Shown here one piece after another: positions 9,485 through 23,447 of a stretch of DNA of 64,000 nt. The stretch lies in NCBI GenBank assembly GCA_030522415.1, contig JAMASW010000032.1, positions 62,001 through 126,000 on the forward strand, in the 5' to 3' direction. The notes beneath the pieces were generated by a model. The model had not been told where the DNA came from and did no database searches. It saw only the letters and a program-made list of their open reading frames with translations. Made by a program: the position numbers and the translations under genes. This DNA is from Channallabes apus. Lineage: Eukaryota > Chordata > Actinopteri > Siluriformes > Clariidae. The first letter of the stretch is position 1. Each line of letters starts with the position of its first letter.

Positions 9485-11936
9485 AAGAAAGTGAAAGAGA
9501 TGATCATTTTCAATACAGTAATGCATTCATTGCATACATGTTGAAAAACAACTTTTTTGTTCTTCTTTTCCTCATTTTGTTCCAGAAAAATGAATACAGA
9601 CTCATTTTGTTTGTTTTACATACGTACACATTAGTTGTGTGAGAAAACCGCTTTCCCGAGCTCGTAGAGAGCTAAGAACGCAGCAAACGCTTTATCTCAC
9701 CGTCTTGTGCATGAAAGTGAATGAGATGATCATTTTCAATACATTAATGTATTCTTTGCATACATGTTGAAAAACCGCTTTCCTGAGCTCGTAGAGAGCT
9801 AAGAACGCAGCAAACGCTTTATCTCACCGTCTTGTGCATGAAAGTGAAAGAGATTATCATTTTCAATACAGTAATGCATTCTTTGCATACATGTTGAAAA
9901 ACAACTTTTTTGTTCTTATTTTACTCATTTTGTTCCAGAAAAATGAATACAGACTCATTTTGTTTGTTTTACATACGTACACATTAGTTGTGTGAGAAAA
10001 CCGCTTTCCCGAGCTCGTAGAGAGCTAAGAACGCAGCAAACGCTTTATCTCACCGTCTTGTGCATGAAAGTGAATGAGATGATCATTTTCAATACATTAA
10101 TGTATTCTTTGCATACATGTTGAAAAACCGCTTTCCTGAGCTCGTAGAGAGCTAAGAACGCAGCAAACGCTTTATCTCACCGTCTTGTGCATGAAAGTGA
10201 AAGAGATTATCATTTTCAATACAGTAATGCATTCTTTGCATACATGTTGAAAAACAACTTTTTTGTTCTTCTTTTTCTCATTTTGTTCCAGAAAAATGAA
10301 TACAGACTCATTTTGTTTGTTTTACATACCTATACATTAGTTGTGTGAGAAAACCGCTTTCCTGAGCTCGTAGAGAGCTAAGAACGCAGCAAACGCTTTA
10401 TCTCACCGTCTTGTGCCTGAAAGTGAAAGAGATGATCATTTTCAATACAGTAATGCATTCTTTGCATACATGTTGAAAAATAACTTTTTTGTTCTTCTTT
10501 TTCTCATTTTGTTCCAGAAAAATGAATACAGACTCATTTTGTTTGTTTTACATACGTACACATTAGTTGTGTGAGAAAACCGCTTTCCCGAGCTCGTAGA
10601 GAGCTAAGAACGCAGCAAACGCTTTATCTCACCGTCTTGTGCATGAAAGTGAATGAGATGATCATTTTCAATACATTAATGTATTCTTTGCATACATGTT
10701 GAAAAACAACTTTTTTGTTCTTCTTTTCCCCATTTTGTTCCAGAAAAATGAATACAAACTCATTTTGTTTGTTTTACATACGTACACATTAGTTGTGTGA
10801 GAAAACCGCTTTCCTGAGCTCGTAGAGAGCTAAGAACGCAGCAAACGCTTTATCTCACCGTCTTGTGCATGAAAGTGAATGAGATGAACATTTTCAATAC
10901 ATTAATGTATTCTTTGCATACATGTTGAAAAACCGCTTTCCTGAGCTCGTAGAGAGCTAAGAACGCAGCAAACGCTTTATCTCACCGTCTTGTGCATGAA
11001 AGTGAAAGAGATTATCATTTTCAATACAGTAATGCATTCTTTGCATACATGTTGAAAAACAACTTTTTTGTTCTTCTTATTTTACTCATTTTGTTCCAGA
11101 AAAATGAATACAAATTCATTTTGTTTGTTTTACATATCTATACATTAGTTGTGTGAGAAAACCGCTTTCCTGAGCTCGTAGAGAGCTAAGAACGCAGCAA
11201 ACGCTTTATCTCACCCTCTTGTGCATGAAAGTGAATGAGATGATCATTTTCAATACATTAATGTATTCTTTGCATACATGTTGAAAAACCGCTTTCCTGA
11301 GCTCGTAGAGAGCTAAGAACGCAGCAAACGCTTTATCTCACCGTCTTGTGCATGAAAGTGAAAGAGATTATCATTTTCAATACAGTAATGCATTCTTTGC
11401 ATACATGTTGAAAAACAACTTTTTTGTTCTTCTTATTTTACTCATTTTGTTCCAGAAAAATGAATACAGATTCATTTTGTTTGTTTTACATACGTACACA
11501 TTAGTTGTGTGAGAAAACCGCTTTCCCGAGCTCGTAGAGAGCTAAGAACGCAGCAAACGCTTTATCTCACCGTCTTGTGCATGAAAGTGAATGAGATGAT
11601 CATTTTCAATACATTAATGTATTCTTTGCATACATGTTGAAAAACCGCTTTCCTGAGCTCGTAGAGAGCTAAGAACGCAGCAAACGCTTTATCTCACCGT
11701 CTTGTGCATGAAAGTCAAAGAGATTATCATTTTCAATACAGTAATGCATTCTTTGCATACATGTTGAAAAACAACTTTTTTGTTCTTCTTATTTTACTCA
11801 TTTTGTTCCAGAAAAATGAATACAAATTCATTTTGTTTGTTTTACATACCTATACATTAGTTGTGTGAGAAAACCGCTTTCCTGAGCTCGTAGAGAGCTT
11901 AGAACGCAGCAAACGCTTTATCTCACCGTCTTGTGC
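9485..11936. repeat. Complete 13-unit HOR copy (2,452 bp) of Domain I
   Basis: Reference order LH Sa L1 Sa L2 LT LP Sb L4t Sa L4g Sa LG. Lengths 226, 127, 226, 127, 226, 226, 226, 127, 229, 127, 229, 127 and 229 sum to 2,452, which equals the distance between the LH starts at 9485 and 11937. Confidence 0.9.
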
Positions 11937-12391
11937 AAGAAAGTGAAAGAGATGATCATTTTCAATACAGTAATGCATTCATTGCATACATGTTGAAAAA
12001 CAACTTTTTTGTTCTTATTTTACTCATTTTGTTCCAGAAAAATGAATACAAATTCATTTTGTTTGTTTTACATACCTATACATTAGTTGTGTGAGAAAAC
12101 CGCTTTCCTGAGCTCGTAGAGAGCTAAGAACGCAGCAAACGCTTTATCTCACCGTCTTGTGCCTGAAAGTGAAAGAGATGATCATTTTCAATACAGTAAT
12201 GCATTCTTTGCATACATGTTGAAAAACAACTTTTTTGTTCTTCTTATTTTACTCATTTTGTTCCAGAAAAATGAATACAAATTCATTTTGTTTGTTTTAC
12301 ATACCTATACATTAGTTGTGTGAGAAAACCGCTTTCCTGAGCTCGTAGAGAGCTAAGAACGCAGCAAACGCTTTATCTCACCGTCTTGTGC

Positions 12392-12618
12392 CTGAAAGTG
12401 AAAGAGATGATCATTTTCAATACAGTAATGCATTCTTTGCATACATGTTGAAAAATAACTTTTTTGTTCTTCTTTTTCTCATTTTGTTCCAGAAAAATGA
12501 ATACAGACTCATTTTGTTTGTTTTTACATACGTACACATTAGTTGTGTGAGAAAACCGCTTTCCCGAGCTCGTAGAGAGCTAAGAACGCAGCAAACGCTT
12601 TATCTCACCGTCTTGTGC
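12392..12618. repeat. LT monomer with a 1-bp T insertion (227 bp)
   Basis: At 12521-12525 this unit has five T where all other LT units have four (GTTTTTACATAC against GTTTTACATAC). The extra base shifts the frame past the TGA in TTGTGTGAG that normally ends it. As a result a 96-codon frame opens from GTG at 12388 to TGA at 12678. The frame is plain satellite sequence, spans two units and ends in the next S unit, so it is not annotated as a gene. Confidence 0.9.
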
Positions 12619-13556
12619 ATGAAAGTGAATGAGATGATCATTTTCAATACATTAATGTATTCTTTGCATACATGTTGAAAAACCGCTTTCCTGAGCTCGT
12701 AGAGAGCTAAGAACGCAGCAAACGCTTTATCTCACCGTCTTGTGCATGAAAGTGAAAGAGATGATCATTTTCAATACAGTAATGCATTCTTTGCATACAT
12801 GTTGAAAAACAACTTTTTTGTTCTTCTTATTTTACTCATTTTGTTCCAGAAAAATGAATACAAATTCATTTTGTTTGTTTTACATACCTATACATTAGTT
12901 GTGTGAGAAAACCGCTTTCCTGAGCTCGTAGAGAGCTAAGAACGCAGCAAACGCTTTATCTCACCGTCTTGTGCCTGAAAGTGAAAGAGATGATCATTTT
13001 CAATACAGTAATGCATTCTTTGCATTCATGTTGAAAAACAACTTTTTTGTTCTTCTTATTTTACTCATTTTGTTCCAGAAAAATGAATACAAATTCATTT
13101 TGTTTGTTTTACATACCTATACATTAGTTGTGTGAGAAAACCGCTTTCCTGAGCTCGTAGAGAGCTAAGAACGCAGCAAACGCTTTATCTCACCGTCTTG
13201 TGCCTGAAAGTGAAAGAGATGATCATTTTCAATACAGTAATGCATTCTTTGCATACATGTTGAAAAATAACTTTTTTGTTCTTCTTTTTCTCATTTTGTT
13301 CCAGAAAAATGAATACAGACTCATTTTGTTTGTTTTACATACGTACACATTAGTTGTGTGAGAAAACCGCTTTCCTGAGCTCGTAGAGAGCTAAGAACGC
13401 AGCAAACGCTTTATCTCACCGTCTTGTGCATGAAAGTGAATGAGATGAACATTTTCAATACATTAATGTATTCTTTGCATACATGTTGAAAAACCGCTTT
13501 CCTGAGGTCGTAGAGAGCTAAGAACGCAGCAAACGCTTTATCTCACCGTCTTGTGC

Positions 13557-13779
13557 ATGAAAGTGAAAGAGATTATCATTTTCAATACAGTAATGCATTC
13601 TTTGCATACATGTTGAAAAACAACTTTTTTGTTCTTTTTCTCATTTTGTTCCAGAAAAATGAATACAGACTCATTTTGTTTGTTTTACATACCTATACAT
13701 TAGTTGTGTGAGAAAACCGCTTTCCTGAGCTCGTAGAGAGCTAAGAACGCAGCAAACGCTTTATCTCACCGTCTTGTGC
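13557..13779. repeat. 223-bp L2 monomer, one TTC lost
   Basis: The tract reads GTTCTTTTTCTC instead of GTTCTTCTTTTTCTC, a loss of one tandem TTC. The same short form appears once more at 36497-36719, in the same place after an Sb* unit and before LT. Confidence 0.85.
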
Positions 13780-16700
13780 CTGAAAGTGAAAGAGATGATC
13801 ATTTTCAATACAGTAATGCATTCTTTGCATACATGTTGAAAAATAACTTTTTTGTTCTTCTTTTTCTCATTTTGTTCCAGAAAAATGAATACAGACTCAT
13901 TTTGTTTGTTTTACATACGTACACATTAGTTGTGTGAGAAAACCGCTTTCCCGAGCTCGTAGAGAGCTAAGAACGCAGCAAACGCTTTATCTCACCGTCT
14001 TGTGCATGAAAGTGAATGAGATGATCATTTTCAATACATTAATGTATTCTTTGCATACATGTTGAAAAACAACTTTTTTGTTCTTCTTTTCCCCATTTTG
14101 TTCCAGAAAAATGAATACAAACTCATTTTGTTTGTTTTACATACGTACACATTAGTTGTGTGAGAAAACCGCTTTCCTGAGCTCGTAGAGAGCTAAGAAC
14201 GCAGCAAACGCTTTATCTCACCGTCTTGTGCATGAAAGTGAATGAGATGAACATTTTCAATACATTAATGTATTCTTTGCATACATGTTGAAAAACCGCT
14301 TTCCTGAGCTCGTAGAGAGCTAAGAACGCAGCAAACGCTTTATCTCACCGTCTTGTGCATGAAAGTGAAAGAGATTATCATTTTCAATACAGTAATGCAT
14401 TCTTTGCATACATGTTGAAAAACAACTTTTTTGTTCTTCTTATTTTACTCATTTTGTTCCAGAAAAATGAATACAAATTCATTTTGTTTGTTTTACATAT
14501 CTATACATTAGTTGTGTGAGAAAACCGCTTTCCTGAGCTCGTAGAGAGCTAAGAACGCAGCAAACGCTTTATCTCACCGTCTTGTGCATGAAAGTGAATG
14601 AGATGATCATTTTCAATACATTAATGTATTCTTTGCATACATGTTGAAAAACCGCTTTCCTGAGCTCGTAGAGAGCTAAGAACGCAGCAAACGCTTTATC
14701 TCACCGTCTTGTGCATGAAAGTGAAAGAGATTATCATTTTCAATACAGTAATGCATTCTTTGCATACATGTTGAAAAACAACTTTTTTGTTCTTCTTATT
14801 TTACTCATTTTGTTCCAGAAAAATGAATACAGATTCATTTTGTTTGTTTTACATACGTACACATTAGTTGTGTGAGAAAACCGCTTTCCCGAGCTCGTAG
14901 AGAGCTAAGAACGCAGCAAACGCTTTATCTCACCGTCTTGTGCATGAAAGTGAATGAGATGATCATTTTCAATACATTAATGTATTCTTTGCATACATGT
15001 TGAAAAACCGCTTTCCTGAGCTCGTAGAGAGCTAAGAACGCAGCAAACGCTTTATCTCACCGTCTTGTGCATGAAAGTCAAAGAGATTATCATTTTCAAT
15101 ACAGTAATGCATTCTTTGCATACATGTTGAAAAACAACTTTTTTGTTCTTCTTATTTTACTCATTTTGTTCCAGAAAAATGAATACAAATTCATTTTGTT
15201 TGTTTTACATACCTATACATTAGTCGTGTGAGAAAACCGCTTTCCTGAGCTCGTAGAGAGCTTAGAACGCAGCAAACGCTTTATCTCACCGTCTTGTGCA
15301 TGAAAGTGAATGAGATGATCATTTTCAATACATTAATGTATTCTTTGCATACATGTTGAAAAACAACTTTTTTGTTCTTCTTTTTCTCATTTTGTTCCAG
15401 AAAAATGAATACAGACTCATTTTGTTTGTTTTACATACGTACACATTAGTTGTGTGAGAAAACCGCTTTCCCGAGCTCGTAGAGAGCTAAGAACGCAGCA
15501 AACGCTTTATCTCACCGTCTTGTGCATGAAAGTGAATGAGATGATCATTTTCAATACATTAATGTATTCTTTGCATACATGTTGAAAAACAACTTTTTTG
15601 TTCTTCTTATTTTACTCATTTTGTTCCAGAAAAATGAATACAAATTCATTTTGTTTGTTTTACATACCTATACATTAGTTGTGTGAGAAAACCGCTTTCC
15701 TGAGCTCGTAGAGAGCTAAGAACGCAGCAAACGCTTTATCTCACCGTCTTGTGCCTGAAAGTGAAAGAGATGATCATTTTCAATACAGTAATGCATTCTT
15801 TGCATACATGTTGAAAAACAACTTTTTTGTTCTTCTTATTTTACTCATTTTGTTCCAGAAAAATGAATACAAATTCATTTTGTTTGTTTTACATACCTAT
15901 ACATTAGTTGTGTGAGAAAACCGCTTTCCTGAGCTCGTAGAGAGCTAAGAACGCAGCAAACGCTTTATCTCACCGTCTTGTGCCTGAAAGTGAAAGAGAT
16001 GATCATTTTCAATACAGTAATGCATTCTTTGCATACATGTTGAAAAATAACTTTTTTGTTCTTCTTTTTCTCATTTTGTTCCAGAAAAATGAATACAGAC
16101 TCATTTTGTTTGTTTTACATACGTACACATTAGTTGTGTGAGAAAACCGCTTTCCCGAGCTCGTAGAGAGCTAAGAACGCAGCAAACGCTTTATCTCACC
16201 GTCTTGTGCATGAAAGTGAATGAGATGATCATTTTCAATACATTAATGTATTCTTTGCATACATGTTGAAAAACAACTTTTTTGTTCTTCTTTTCCCCAT
16301 TTTGTTCCAGAAAAATGAATACAAACTCATTTTGTTTGTTTTACATACGTACACATTAGTTGTGTGAGAAAACCGCTTTCCTGAGCTCGTAGAGAGCTAA
16401 GAACGCAGCAAACGCTTTATCTCACCGTCTTGTGCATGAAAGTGAATGAGATGAACATTTTCAATACATTAATGTATTCTTTGCATACATGTTGAAAAAC
16501 CGCTTTCCTGAGCTCGTAGAGAGCTAAGAACGCAGCAAACGCTTTATCTCACCGTCTTGTGCATGAAAGTGAAAGAGATTATCATTTTCAATACAGTAAT
16601 GCATTCTTTGCATACATGTTGAAAAACAACTTTTTTGTTCTTCTTATTTTACTCATTTTGTTCCAGAAAAATGAATACAGATTCATTTTGTTTGTTTTAC

Positions 16701-17376
16701 ATACGTACACATTAGTTGTGTGAGAAAACCGCTTTCCTGAGCTCGTAGAGAGCTAAGAACGCAGCAAACGCTTTATCTCACCGTCTTGTGCATGAAAGTG
16801 AATGAGATGATCATTTTCAATACATTAATGTATTCTTTGCATACATGTTGAAAAACCGCTTTCCTGAGCTCGTAGAGAGCTAAGAACGCAGCAAACGCTT
16901 TATCTCACCGTCTTGTGCATGAAAGTGAAAGAGATTATCATTTTCAATACAGTAATGCATTCTTTGCATACATGTTGAAAAACAACTTTTTTGTTCTTCT
17001 TATTTTACTCATTTTGTTCCAGAAAAATGAATACAGATTCATTTTGTTTGTTTTACATACGTACACATTAGTTGTGTGAGAAAACCGCTTTCCCGAGCTC
17101 GTAGAGAGCTAAGAACGCAGCAAACGCTTTATCTCACCGTCTTGTGCATGAAAGTGAATGAGATGATCATTTTCAATACAGTAATGCATTCTTTGCATAC
17201 ATGTTGAAAAACAACTTTTTTGTTCTTCTTATTTTACTCATTTTGTTCCAGAAAAATGAATACAAATTCATTTTGTTTGTTTTACATACCTATACATTAG
17301 TTGTGTGAGAAAACCGCTTTCCTGAGCTCGTAGAGAGCTTAGAACGCAGCAAACGCTTTATCTCACCGTCTTGTGC

Positions 17377-20300
17377 AAGAAAGTGAAAGAGATGATCATT
17401 TTCAATACAGTAATGCATTCATTGCATACATGTTGAAAAACAACTTTTTTGTTCTTCTTTTCCCCATTTTGTTCCAGAAAAATGAATACAAACTCATTTT
17501 GTTTGTTTTACATACGTACACATTAGTTGTGTGAGAAAACCGCTTTCCTGAGCTCGTAGAGAGCTAAGAACGCAGCAAACGCTTTATCTCACCGTCTTGT
17601 GCATGAAAGTGAAAGAGATTATCATTTTCAATACATTAATGTATTCTTTGCATACATGTTGAAAAACCGCTTTCCTGAGCTCGTAGAGAGCTAAGAACGC
17701 AGCAAACGCTTTATCTCACCGTCTTGTGCATGAAAGTGAATGAGATGATCATTTTCAATACATTAATGTATTCTTTGCATACATGTTGAAAAACCGCTTT
17801 CCTGAGCTCGTAGAGAGCTAAGAACGCAGCAAACGCTTTATCTCACCGTCTTGTGCATGAAAGTGAAAGAGATTATCATTTTCAATACAGTAATGCATTC
17901 TTTGCATACATGTTGAAAAACAACTTTTTTGTTCTTCTTATTTTACTCATTTTGTTCCAGAAAAATGAATACAGATTCATTTTGTTTGTTTTACATACGT
18001 ACACATTAGTTGTGTGAGAAAACCGCTTTCCCGAGCTCGTAGAGAGCTAAGAACGCAGCAAACGCTTTATCTCACCGTCTTGTGCATGAAAGTGAATGAG
18101 ATGATCATTTTCAATACATTAATGTATTCTTTGCATACATGTTGAAAAACCGCTTTCCTGAGCTCGTAGAGAGCTAAGAACGCAGCAAACGCTTTATCTC
18201 ACCGTCTTGTGCATGAAAGTGAATGAGATGATCATTTTCAATACAGTAATGCATTCCTTGCATACATGTTGAAAAACAACTTTTTTGTTCTTCTTTTTCT
18301 CATTTTGTTCCAGAAAAATGAATACAGACTCATTTTGTTTGTTTTACATACGTACACATTAGTTGTGTGAGAAAACCGCTTTCCCGAGCTCGTAGAGAGC
18401 TAAGAACGCAGCAAACGCTTTATCTCACCGTCTTGTGCATGAAAGTGAATGAGATGATCATTTTCAATACATTAATGTATTCTTTGCATACATGTTGAAA
18501 AACCGCTTTCCTGAGCTCGTAGAGAGCTAAGAACGCAGCAAACGCTTTATCTCACCGTCTTGTGCATGAAAGTGAAAGAGATTATCATTTTCAATACAGT
18601 AATGCATTCTTTGCATACATGTTGAAAAACAACTTTTTTGTTCTTCTTATTTTACTCATTTTGTTCCAGAAAAATGAATACAAATTCATTTTGTTTCTTT
18701 TACATACCTATACATTAGTTGTGTGAGAAAACCGCTTTCCTGAGCTCGTAGAGAGCTAAGAACGCAGCAAACGCTTTATCTCACCGTCTTGTGCCTGAAA
18801 GTGAAAGAGATGATCATTTTCAATACAGTAATGCATTCTTTGCATACATGTTGAAAAACAACTTTTTTGTTCTTCTTATTTTACTCATTTTGTTCCAGAA
18901 AAATGAATACAAATTCATTTTGTTTGTTTTACATACCTATACATTAGTTGTGTGAGAAAACCGCTTTCCTGAGCTCGTAGAGAGCTAAGAACGCAGCAAA
19001 CGCTTTATCTCACCGTCTTGTGCCTGAAAGTGAAAGAGATGATCATTTTCAATACAGTAATGCATTCTTTGCATACATGTTGAAAAATAACTTTTTTGTT
19101 CTTCTTTTTCTCATTTTGTTCCAGAAAAATGAATACAGACTCATTTTGTTTGTTTTACATACGTACACATTAGTTGTGTGAGAAAACCGCTTTCCCGAGC
19201 TCGTAGAGAGCTAAGAACGCAGCAAACGCTTTATCTCACCGTCTTGTGCATGAAAGTGAATGAGATGATCATTTTCAATACATTAATGTATTCTTTGCAT
19301 ACATGTTGAAAAACAACTTTTTTGTTCTTCTTTTCCCCATTTTGTTCCAGAAAAATGAATACAAACTCATTTTGTTTGTTTTACATACGTACACATTAGT
19401 TGTGTGAGAAAACCGCTTTCCTGAGCTCGTAGAGAGCTAAGAACGCAGCAAACGCTTTATCTCACCGTCTTGTGCATGAAAGTGAATGAGATGAACATTT
19501 TCAATACATTAATGTATTCTTTGCATACATGTTGAAAAACCGCTTTCCTGAGCTCGTAGAGAGCTAAGAACGCAGCAAACGCTTTATCTCACCGTCTTGT
19601 GCATGAAAGTGAAAGAGATTATCATTTTCAATACATTAATGTATTCTTTGCGTACATGTTGAAAAACCGCTTTCCTGAGCTCGTAGAGAGCTAAGAACGC
19701 AGCAAACGCTTTATCTCACCGTCTTGTGCATGAAAGTGAATGAGATGATCATTTTCAATACATTAATGTATTCTTTGCATACATGTTGAAAAACCGCTTT
19801 CCTGAGCTCGTAGAGAGCTAAGAACGCAGCAAACGCTTTATCTCACCGTCTTGTGCATGAAAGTGAAAGAGATTATCATTTTCAATACAGTAATGCATTC
19901 TTTGCATACATGTTGAAAAACAACTTTTTTGTTCTTCTTATTTTACTCATTTTGTTCCAGAAAAATGAATACAGATTCATTTTGTTTGTTTTACATACGT
20001 ACACATTAGTTGTGTGAGAAAACCGCTTTCCCGAGCTCGTAGAGAGCTAAGAACGCAGCAAACGCTTTATCTCACCGTCTTGTGCATGAAAGTGAATGAG
20101 ATGATCATTTTCAATACATTAATGTATTCTTTGCATACATGTTGAAAAACCGCTTTCCTGAGCTCGTAGAGAGCTAAGAACGCAGCAAACGCTTTATCTC
20201 ACCGTCTTGTGCATGAAAGTCAAAGAGATTATCATTTTCAATACAGTAATGCATTCTTTGCATACATGTTGAAAAACAACTTTTTTGTTCTTCTTATTTT

Positions 20301-20441
20301 ACTCATTTTGTTCCAGAAAAATGAATACAAATTCATTTTGTTTGTTTTACATACCTATACATTAGTTGTGTGAGAAAACCGCTTTCCTGAGCTCGTAGAG
20401 AGCTTAGAACGCAGCAAACGCTTTATCTCACCGTCTTGTGC
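17377..20441. repeat. Domain II block 2, 17 units (3,065 bp)
   Basis: Order: LH with LP-type tail, Sc-like S, Sa, L4g, Sa, Lx, Sa, L4c, LD, LT, LP, Sb, Sc (GCGTACAT variant), Sa, L4g, Sa, LG. Adjacent S units first appear here, at 17603. The Lx unit with CATTCCTTGC is also first seen here and becomes a fixed member of the Domain III repeat. The L4c unit carries a private TTTCTTTTA change near 18697. Confidence 0.8.
17603..17729. repeat. First Sc-type short unit
   Basis: The head reads GAAAGAGATTATC, which elsewhere marks long units, but it continues with CATTAATG and has no 99-bp insert. This fits a crossover between an L head and an S body within ATCATTTTCAATACA, which both share. Sc units are rare to the left and frequent to the right of this point. 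Confidence 0.75.
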
Positions 20442-22992
20442 AAGAAAGTGAAAGAGATGATCATTTTCAATACAGTAATGCATTCATTGCATACATGTTG
20501 AAAAACAACTTTTTTGTTCTTCTTTTCCTCATTTTGTTCCAGAAAAATGAATACAAACTCATTTTGTTTGTTTTACATACCTATACATTAGTTGTGTGAG
20601 AAAACCGCTTTCCTGAGCTCGTAGAGAGCTAAGAACGCAGCAAATGCTTTATCTCACCGTCTTGTGCATGAAAGTGAATGAGATGATCATTTTCAATACA
20701 GTAATGCATTCCTTGCATACATGTTGAAAAACAACTTTTTTGTTCTTCTTTTTCTCATTTTGTTCCAGAAAAATGAATACAGACTCATTTTGTTTGTTTT
20801 ACATACGTACACATTAGTTGTGTGAGAAAACCGCTTTCCCGAGCTCGTAGAGAGCTAAGAACGCAGCAAACGCTTTATCTCACCGTCTTGTGCATGAAAG
20901 TGAATGAGATGATCATTTTCAATACATTAATGTATTCTTTGCATACATGTTGAAAAACCGCTTTCCTGAGCTCGTAGAGAGCTAAGAACGCAGCAAACGC
21001 TTTATCTCACCGTCTTGTGCATGAAAGTGAAAGAGATGATCATTTTCAATACATTAATGTATTCTTTGCATACATGTTGAAAAACAACTTTTTTGTTCTT
21101 CTTTTCCCCATTTTGTTCCAGAAAAATGAATACAAACTCATTTTGTTTGTTTTACATACGTACACATTAGTTGTGTGAGAAAACCGCTTTCCTGAGCTCG
21201 TAGAGAGCTAAGAACGCAGCAAACGCTTTATCTCACCGTCTTGTGCATGAAAGTGAATGAGATGAACATTTTCAATACATTAATGTATTCTTTGCATACA
21301 TGTTGAAAAACCGCTTTCCTGAGGTCGTAGAGAGCTAAGAACGCAGCAAACGCTTTATCTCACCGTCTTGTGCATGAAAGTGAAAGAGATTATCATTTTC
21401 AATACAGTAATGCATTCTTTGCATACATGTTGAAAAACAACTTTTTTGTTCTTCTTTTTCTCATTTTGTTCCAGAAAAATGAATACAGACTCATTTTGTT
21501 TGTTTTACATACCTATACATTAGTTGTGTGAGAAAACCGCTTTCCTGAGCTCGTAGAGAGCTAAGAACGCAGCAAACGCTTTATCTCACCGTCTTGTGCC
21601 TGAAAGTGAAAGAGATGATCATTTTCAATACAGTAATGCATTCTTTGCATACATGTTGAAAAATAACTTTTTTGTTCTTCTTTTTCTCATTTTGTTCCAG
21701 AAAAATGAATACAGACTCATTTTGTTTGTTTTACATACGTACACATTAGTTGTGTGAGAAAACCGCTTTCCCGAGCTCGTAGAGAGCTAAGAACGCAGCA
21801 AACGCTTTATCTCACCGTCTTGTGCATGAAAGTGAATGAGATGATCATTTTCAATACATTAATGTATTCTTTGCATACATGTTGAAAAACAACTTTTTTG
21901 TTCTTCTTTTCCCCATTTTGTTCCAGAAAAATGAATACAAACTCATTTTGTTTGTTTTACATACGTACACATTAGTTGTGTGAGAAAACCGCTTTCCTGA
22001 GCTCGTAGAGAGCTAAGAACGCAGCAAACGCTTTATCTCACCGTCTTGTGCATGAAAGTGAATGAGATGAACATTTTCAATACATTAATGTATTCTTAGC
22101 ATACATGTTGAAAAACCGCTTTCCTGAGCTCGTAGAGAGCTAAGAACGCAGCAAACGCTTTATCTCACCGTCTTGTGCATGAAAGTCAAAGAGATTATCA
22201 TTTTCAATACAGTAATGCATTCTTTGCATACATGTTGAAAAACAACTTTTTTGTTCTTCTTATTTTACTCATTTTGTTCCAGAAAAATGAATACAAATTC
22301 ATTTTGTTTGTTTTACATACCTATACATTAGTTGTGTGAGAAAACCGCTTTCCTGAGCTCGTAGAGAGCTAAGAACGCAGCAAACGCTTTATCTCACCGT
22401 CTTGTGCATGAAAGTGAATGAGATGATCATTTTCAATACATTAATGTATTCTTTGCATACATGTTGAAAAACAACTTTTTTGATCTTCTTTTTTTACTCA
22501 TTTTGTTCCAGAAAAATGAATACAGACTCATTTTGTTTGTTTTACATACGTACACATTAGTTGTGTGAGAAAACCGCTTTCCTGAGCTCGTAGAGAGCTA
22601 AGAACGCAGCAAACGCTTTATCTCACCGTCTTGTGCATGAAAGTGAATGAGATGAACATTTTCAATACATTAATGTATTCTTTGCATACATGTTGAAAAA
22701 CCGCTTTCCTGAGGTCGTAGAGAGCTAAGAACGCAGCAAACGCTTTATCTCACCGTCTTGTGCATGAAAGTGAAAGAGATTATCATTTTCAATACAGTAA
22801 TGCATTCTTTGCATACATGTTGAAAAACAACTTTTTTGTTCTTCTTATTTTACTCATTTTGTTCCAGAAAAATGAATACAAATTCATTTTGTTTGTTTTA
22901 CATACCTATACATTAGTTGTGTGAGAAAACCGCTTTCCTGAGCTCGTAGAGAGCTTAGAACGCAGCAAACGCTTTATCTCACCGTCTTGTGC
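20442..22992. repeat. 13-unit deletion form of the 20-unit HOR (2,551 bp)
   Basis: Order: LH Lx Sa, hybrid LP, Sb* L2 LT LP Sb(CTTAGC) LG LA Sb* L4c'. Apart from the hybrid this is units 1-3 and 12-20 of the Domain III repeat. Eight units totalling 1,619 bp are missing and one 226-bp hybrid takes their place, which accounts exactly for 3,944 - 2,551 = 1,393 bp. Confidence 0.85.
21021..21246. repeat. Hybrid LP monomer at a HOR deletion join
   Basis: The head reads ATGAAAGTGAAAGAGATGATC, unlike the GAATGAG head of LP. It then follows LP exactly: CATTAATG, TTCCCC, CAAACTC, CGTACAC. The unit sits where eight units of the 20-unit repeat are missing, so it is the probable crossover product. Confidence 0.75.
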
Positions 22993-23447
22993 AAGAAAGT
23001 GAAAGAGATGATCATTTTCAATACAGTAATGCATTCATTGCATACATGTTGAAAAACAACTTTTTTGTTCTTCTTTTCCTCATTTTGTTCCAGAAAAATG
23101 AATACAAACTCATTTTGTTTGTTTTACATACCTATACATTAGTTGTGTGAGAAAACCGCTTTCCTGAGCTCGTAGAGAGCTAAGAACGCAGCAAACGCTT
23201 TATCTCACCGTCTTGTGCCTGAAAGTGAAAGAGATGATCATTTTCAATACAGTAATGCATTCTTTGCATACATGTTGAAAAACAACTTTTTTGTTCTTCT
23301 TATTTTACTCATTTTGTTCCAGAAAAATGAATACAAATTCATTTTGTTTGTTTTACATACCTATACATTAGTTGTGTGAGAAAACCGCTTTCCTGAGCTC
23401 GTAGAGAGCTAAGAACGCAGCAAACGCTTTATCTCACCGTCTTGTGC

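Larger units (their letters stand above)
1..11936. repeat. Domain I: 13-unit, 2,452-bp higher-order repeat
   Basis: The domain has 63 units, 23 of them S, and no two S units are adjacent. The full repeat order is LH Sa L1 Sa L2 LT LP Sb L4t Sa L4g Sa LG. Only the copy at 9485-11936 shows this order completely. The other copies lose or gain whole units, or carry hybrids. LH units, with the AAGAAAG head, start at 2100, 3662, 7052 and 9485 and serve as register marks. L4t with TCTATAC and L1 with the shortened tract are typical of this domain and disappear further right. Confidence 0.85.
11937..17376. repeat. Domain II block 1, 27 units (5,440 bp)
   Basis: Order: LH(L1 tract) LD LT(+1) Sa L4c LD LT Sb* L2(223 bp) LT LP Sb L4t Sa L4g Sa LG, then L2-type and L4c-type units with Sa/LP-like heads, LD LT LP Sb L4g Sa L4g and the Sa/LG hybrid. 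No internal LH is present, so two or more HOR equivalents are joined. Private substitutions sit at about 13026 (GCATTCATG) and 15225 (TAGTCGTG). Confidence 0.75.

Noticed and set aside
12388..12678. 96-codon open reading frame starting at GTG
   Set aside because: It is ordinary satellite sequence covering one LT unit and most of the next S unit. It exists only because of a one-base T insertion, and the product is low-complexity with no recognisable domain.
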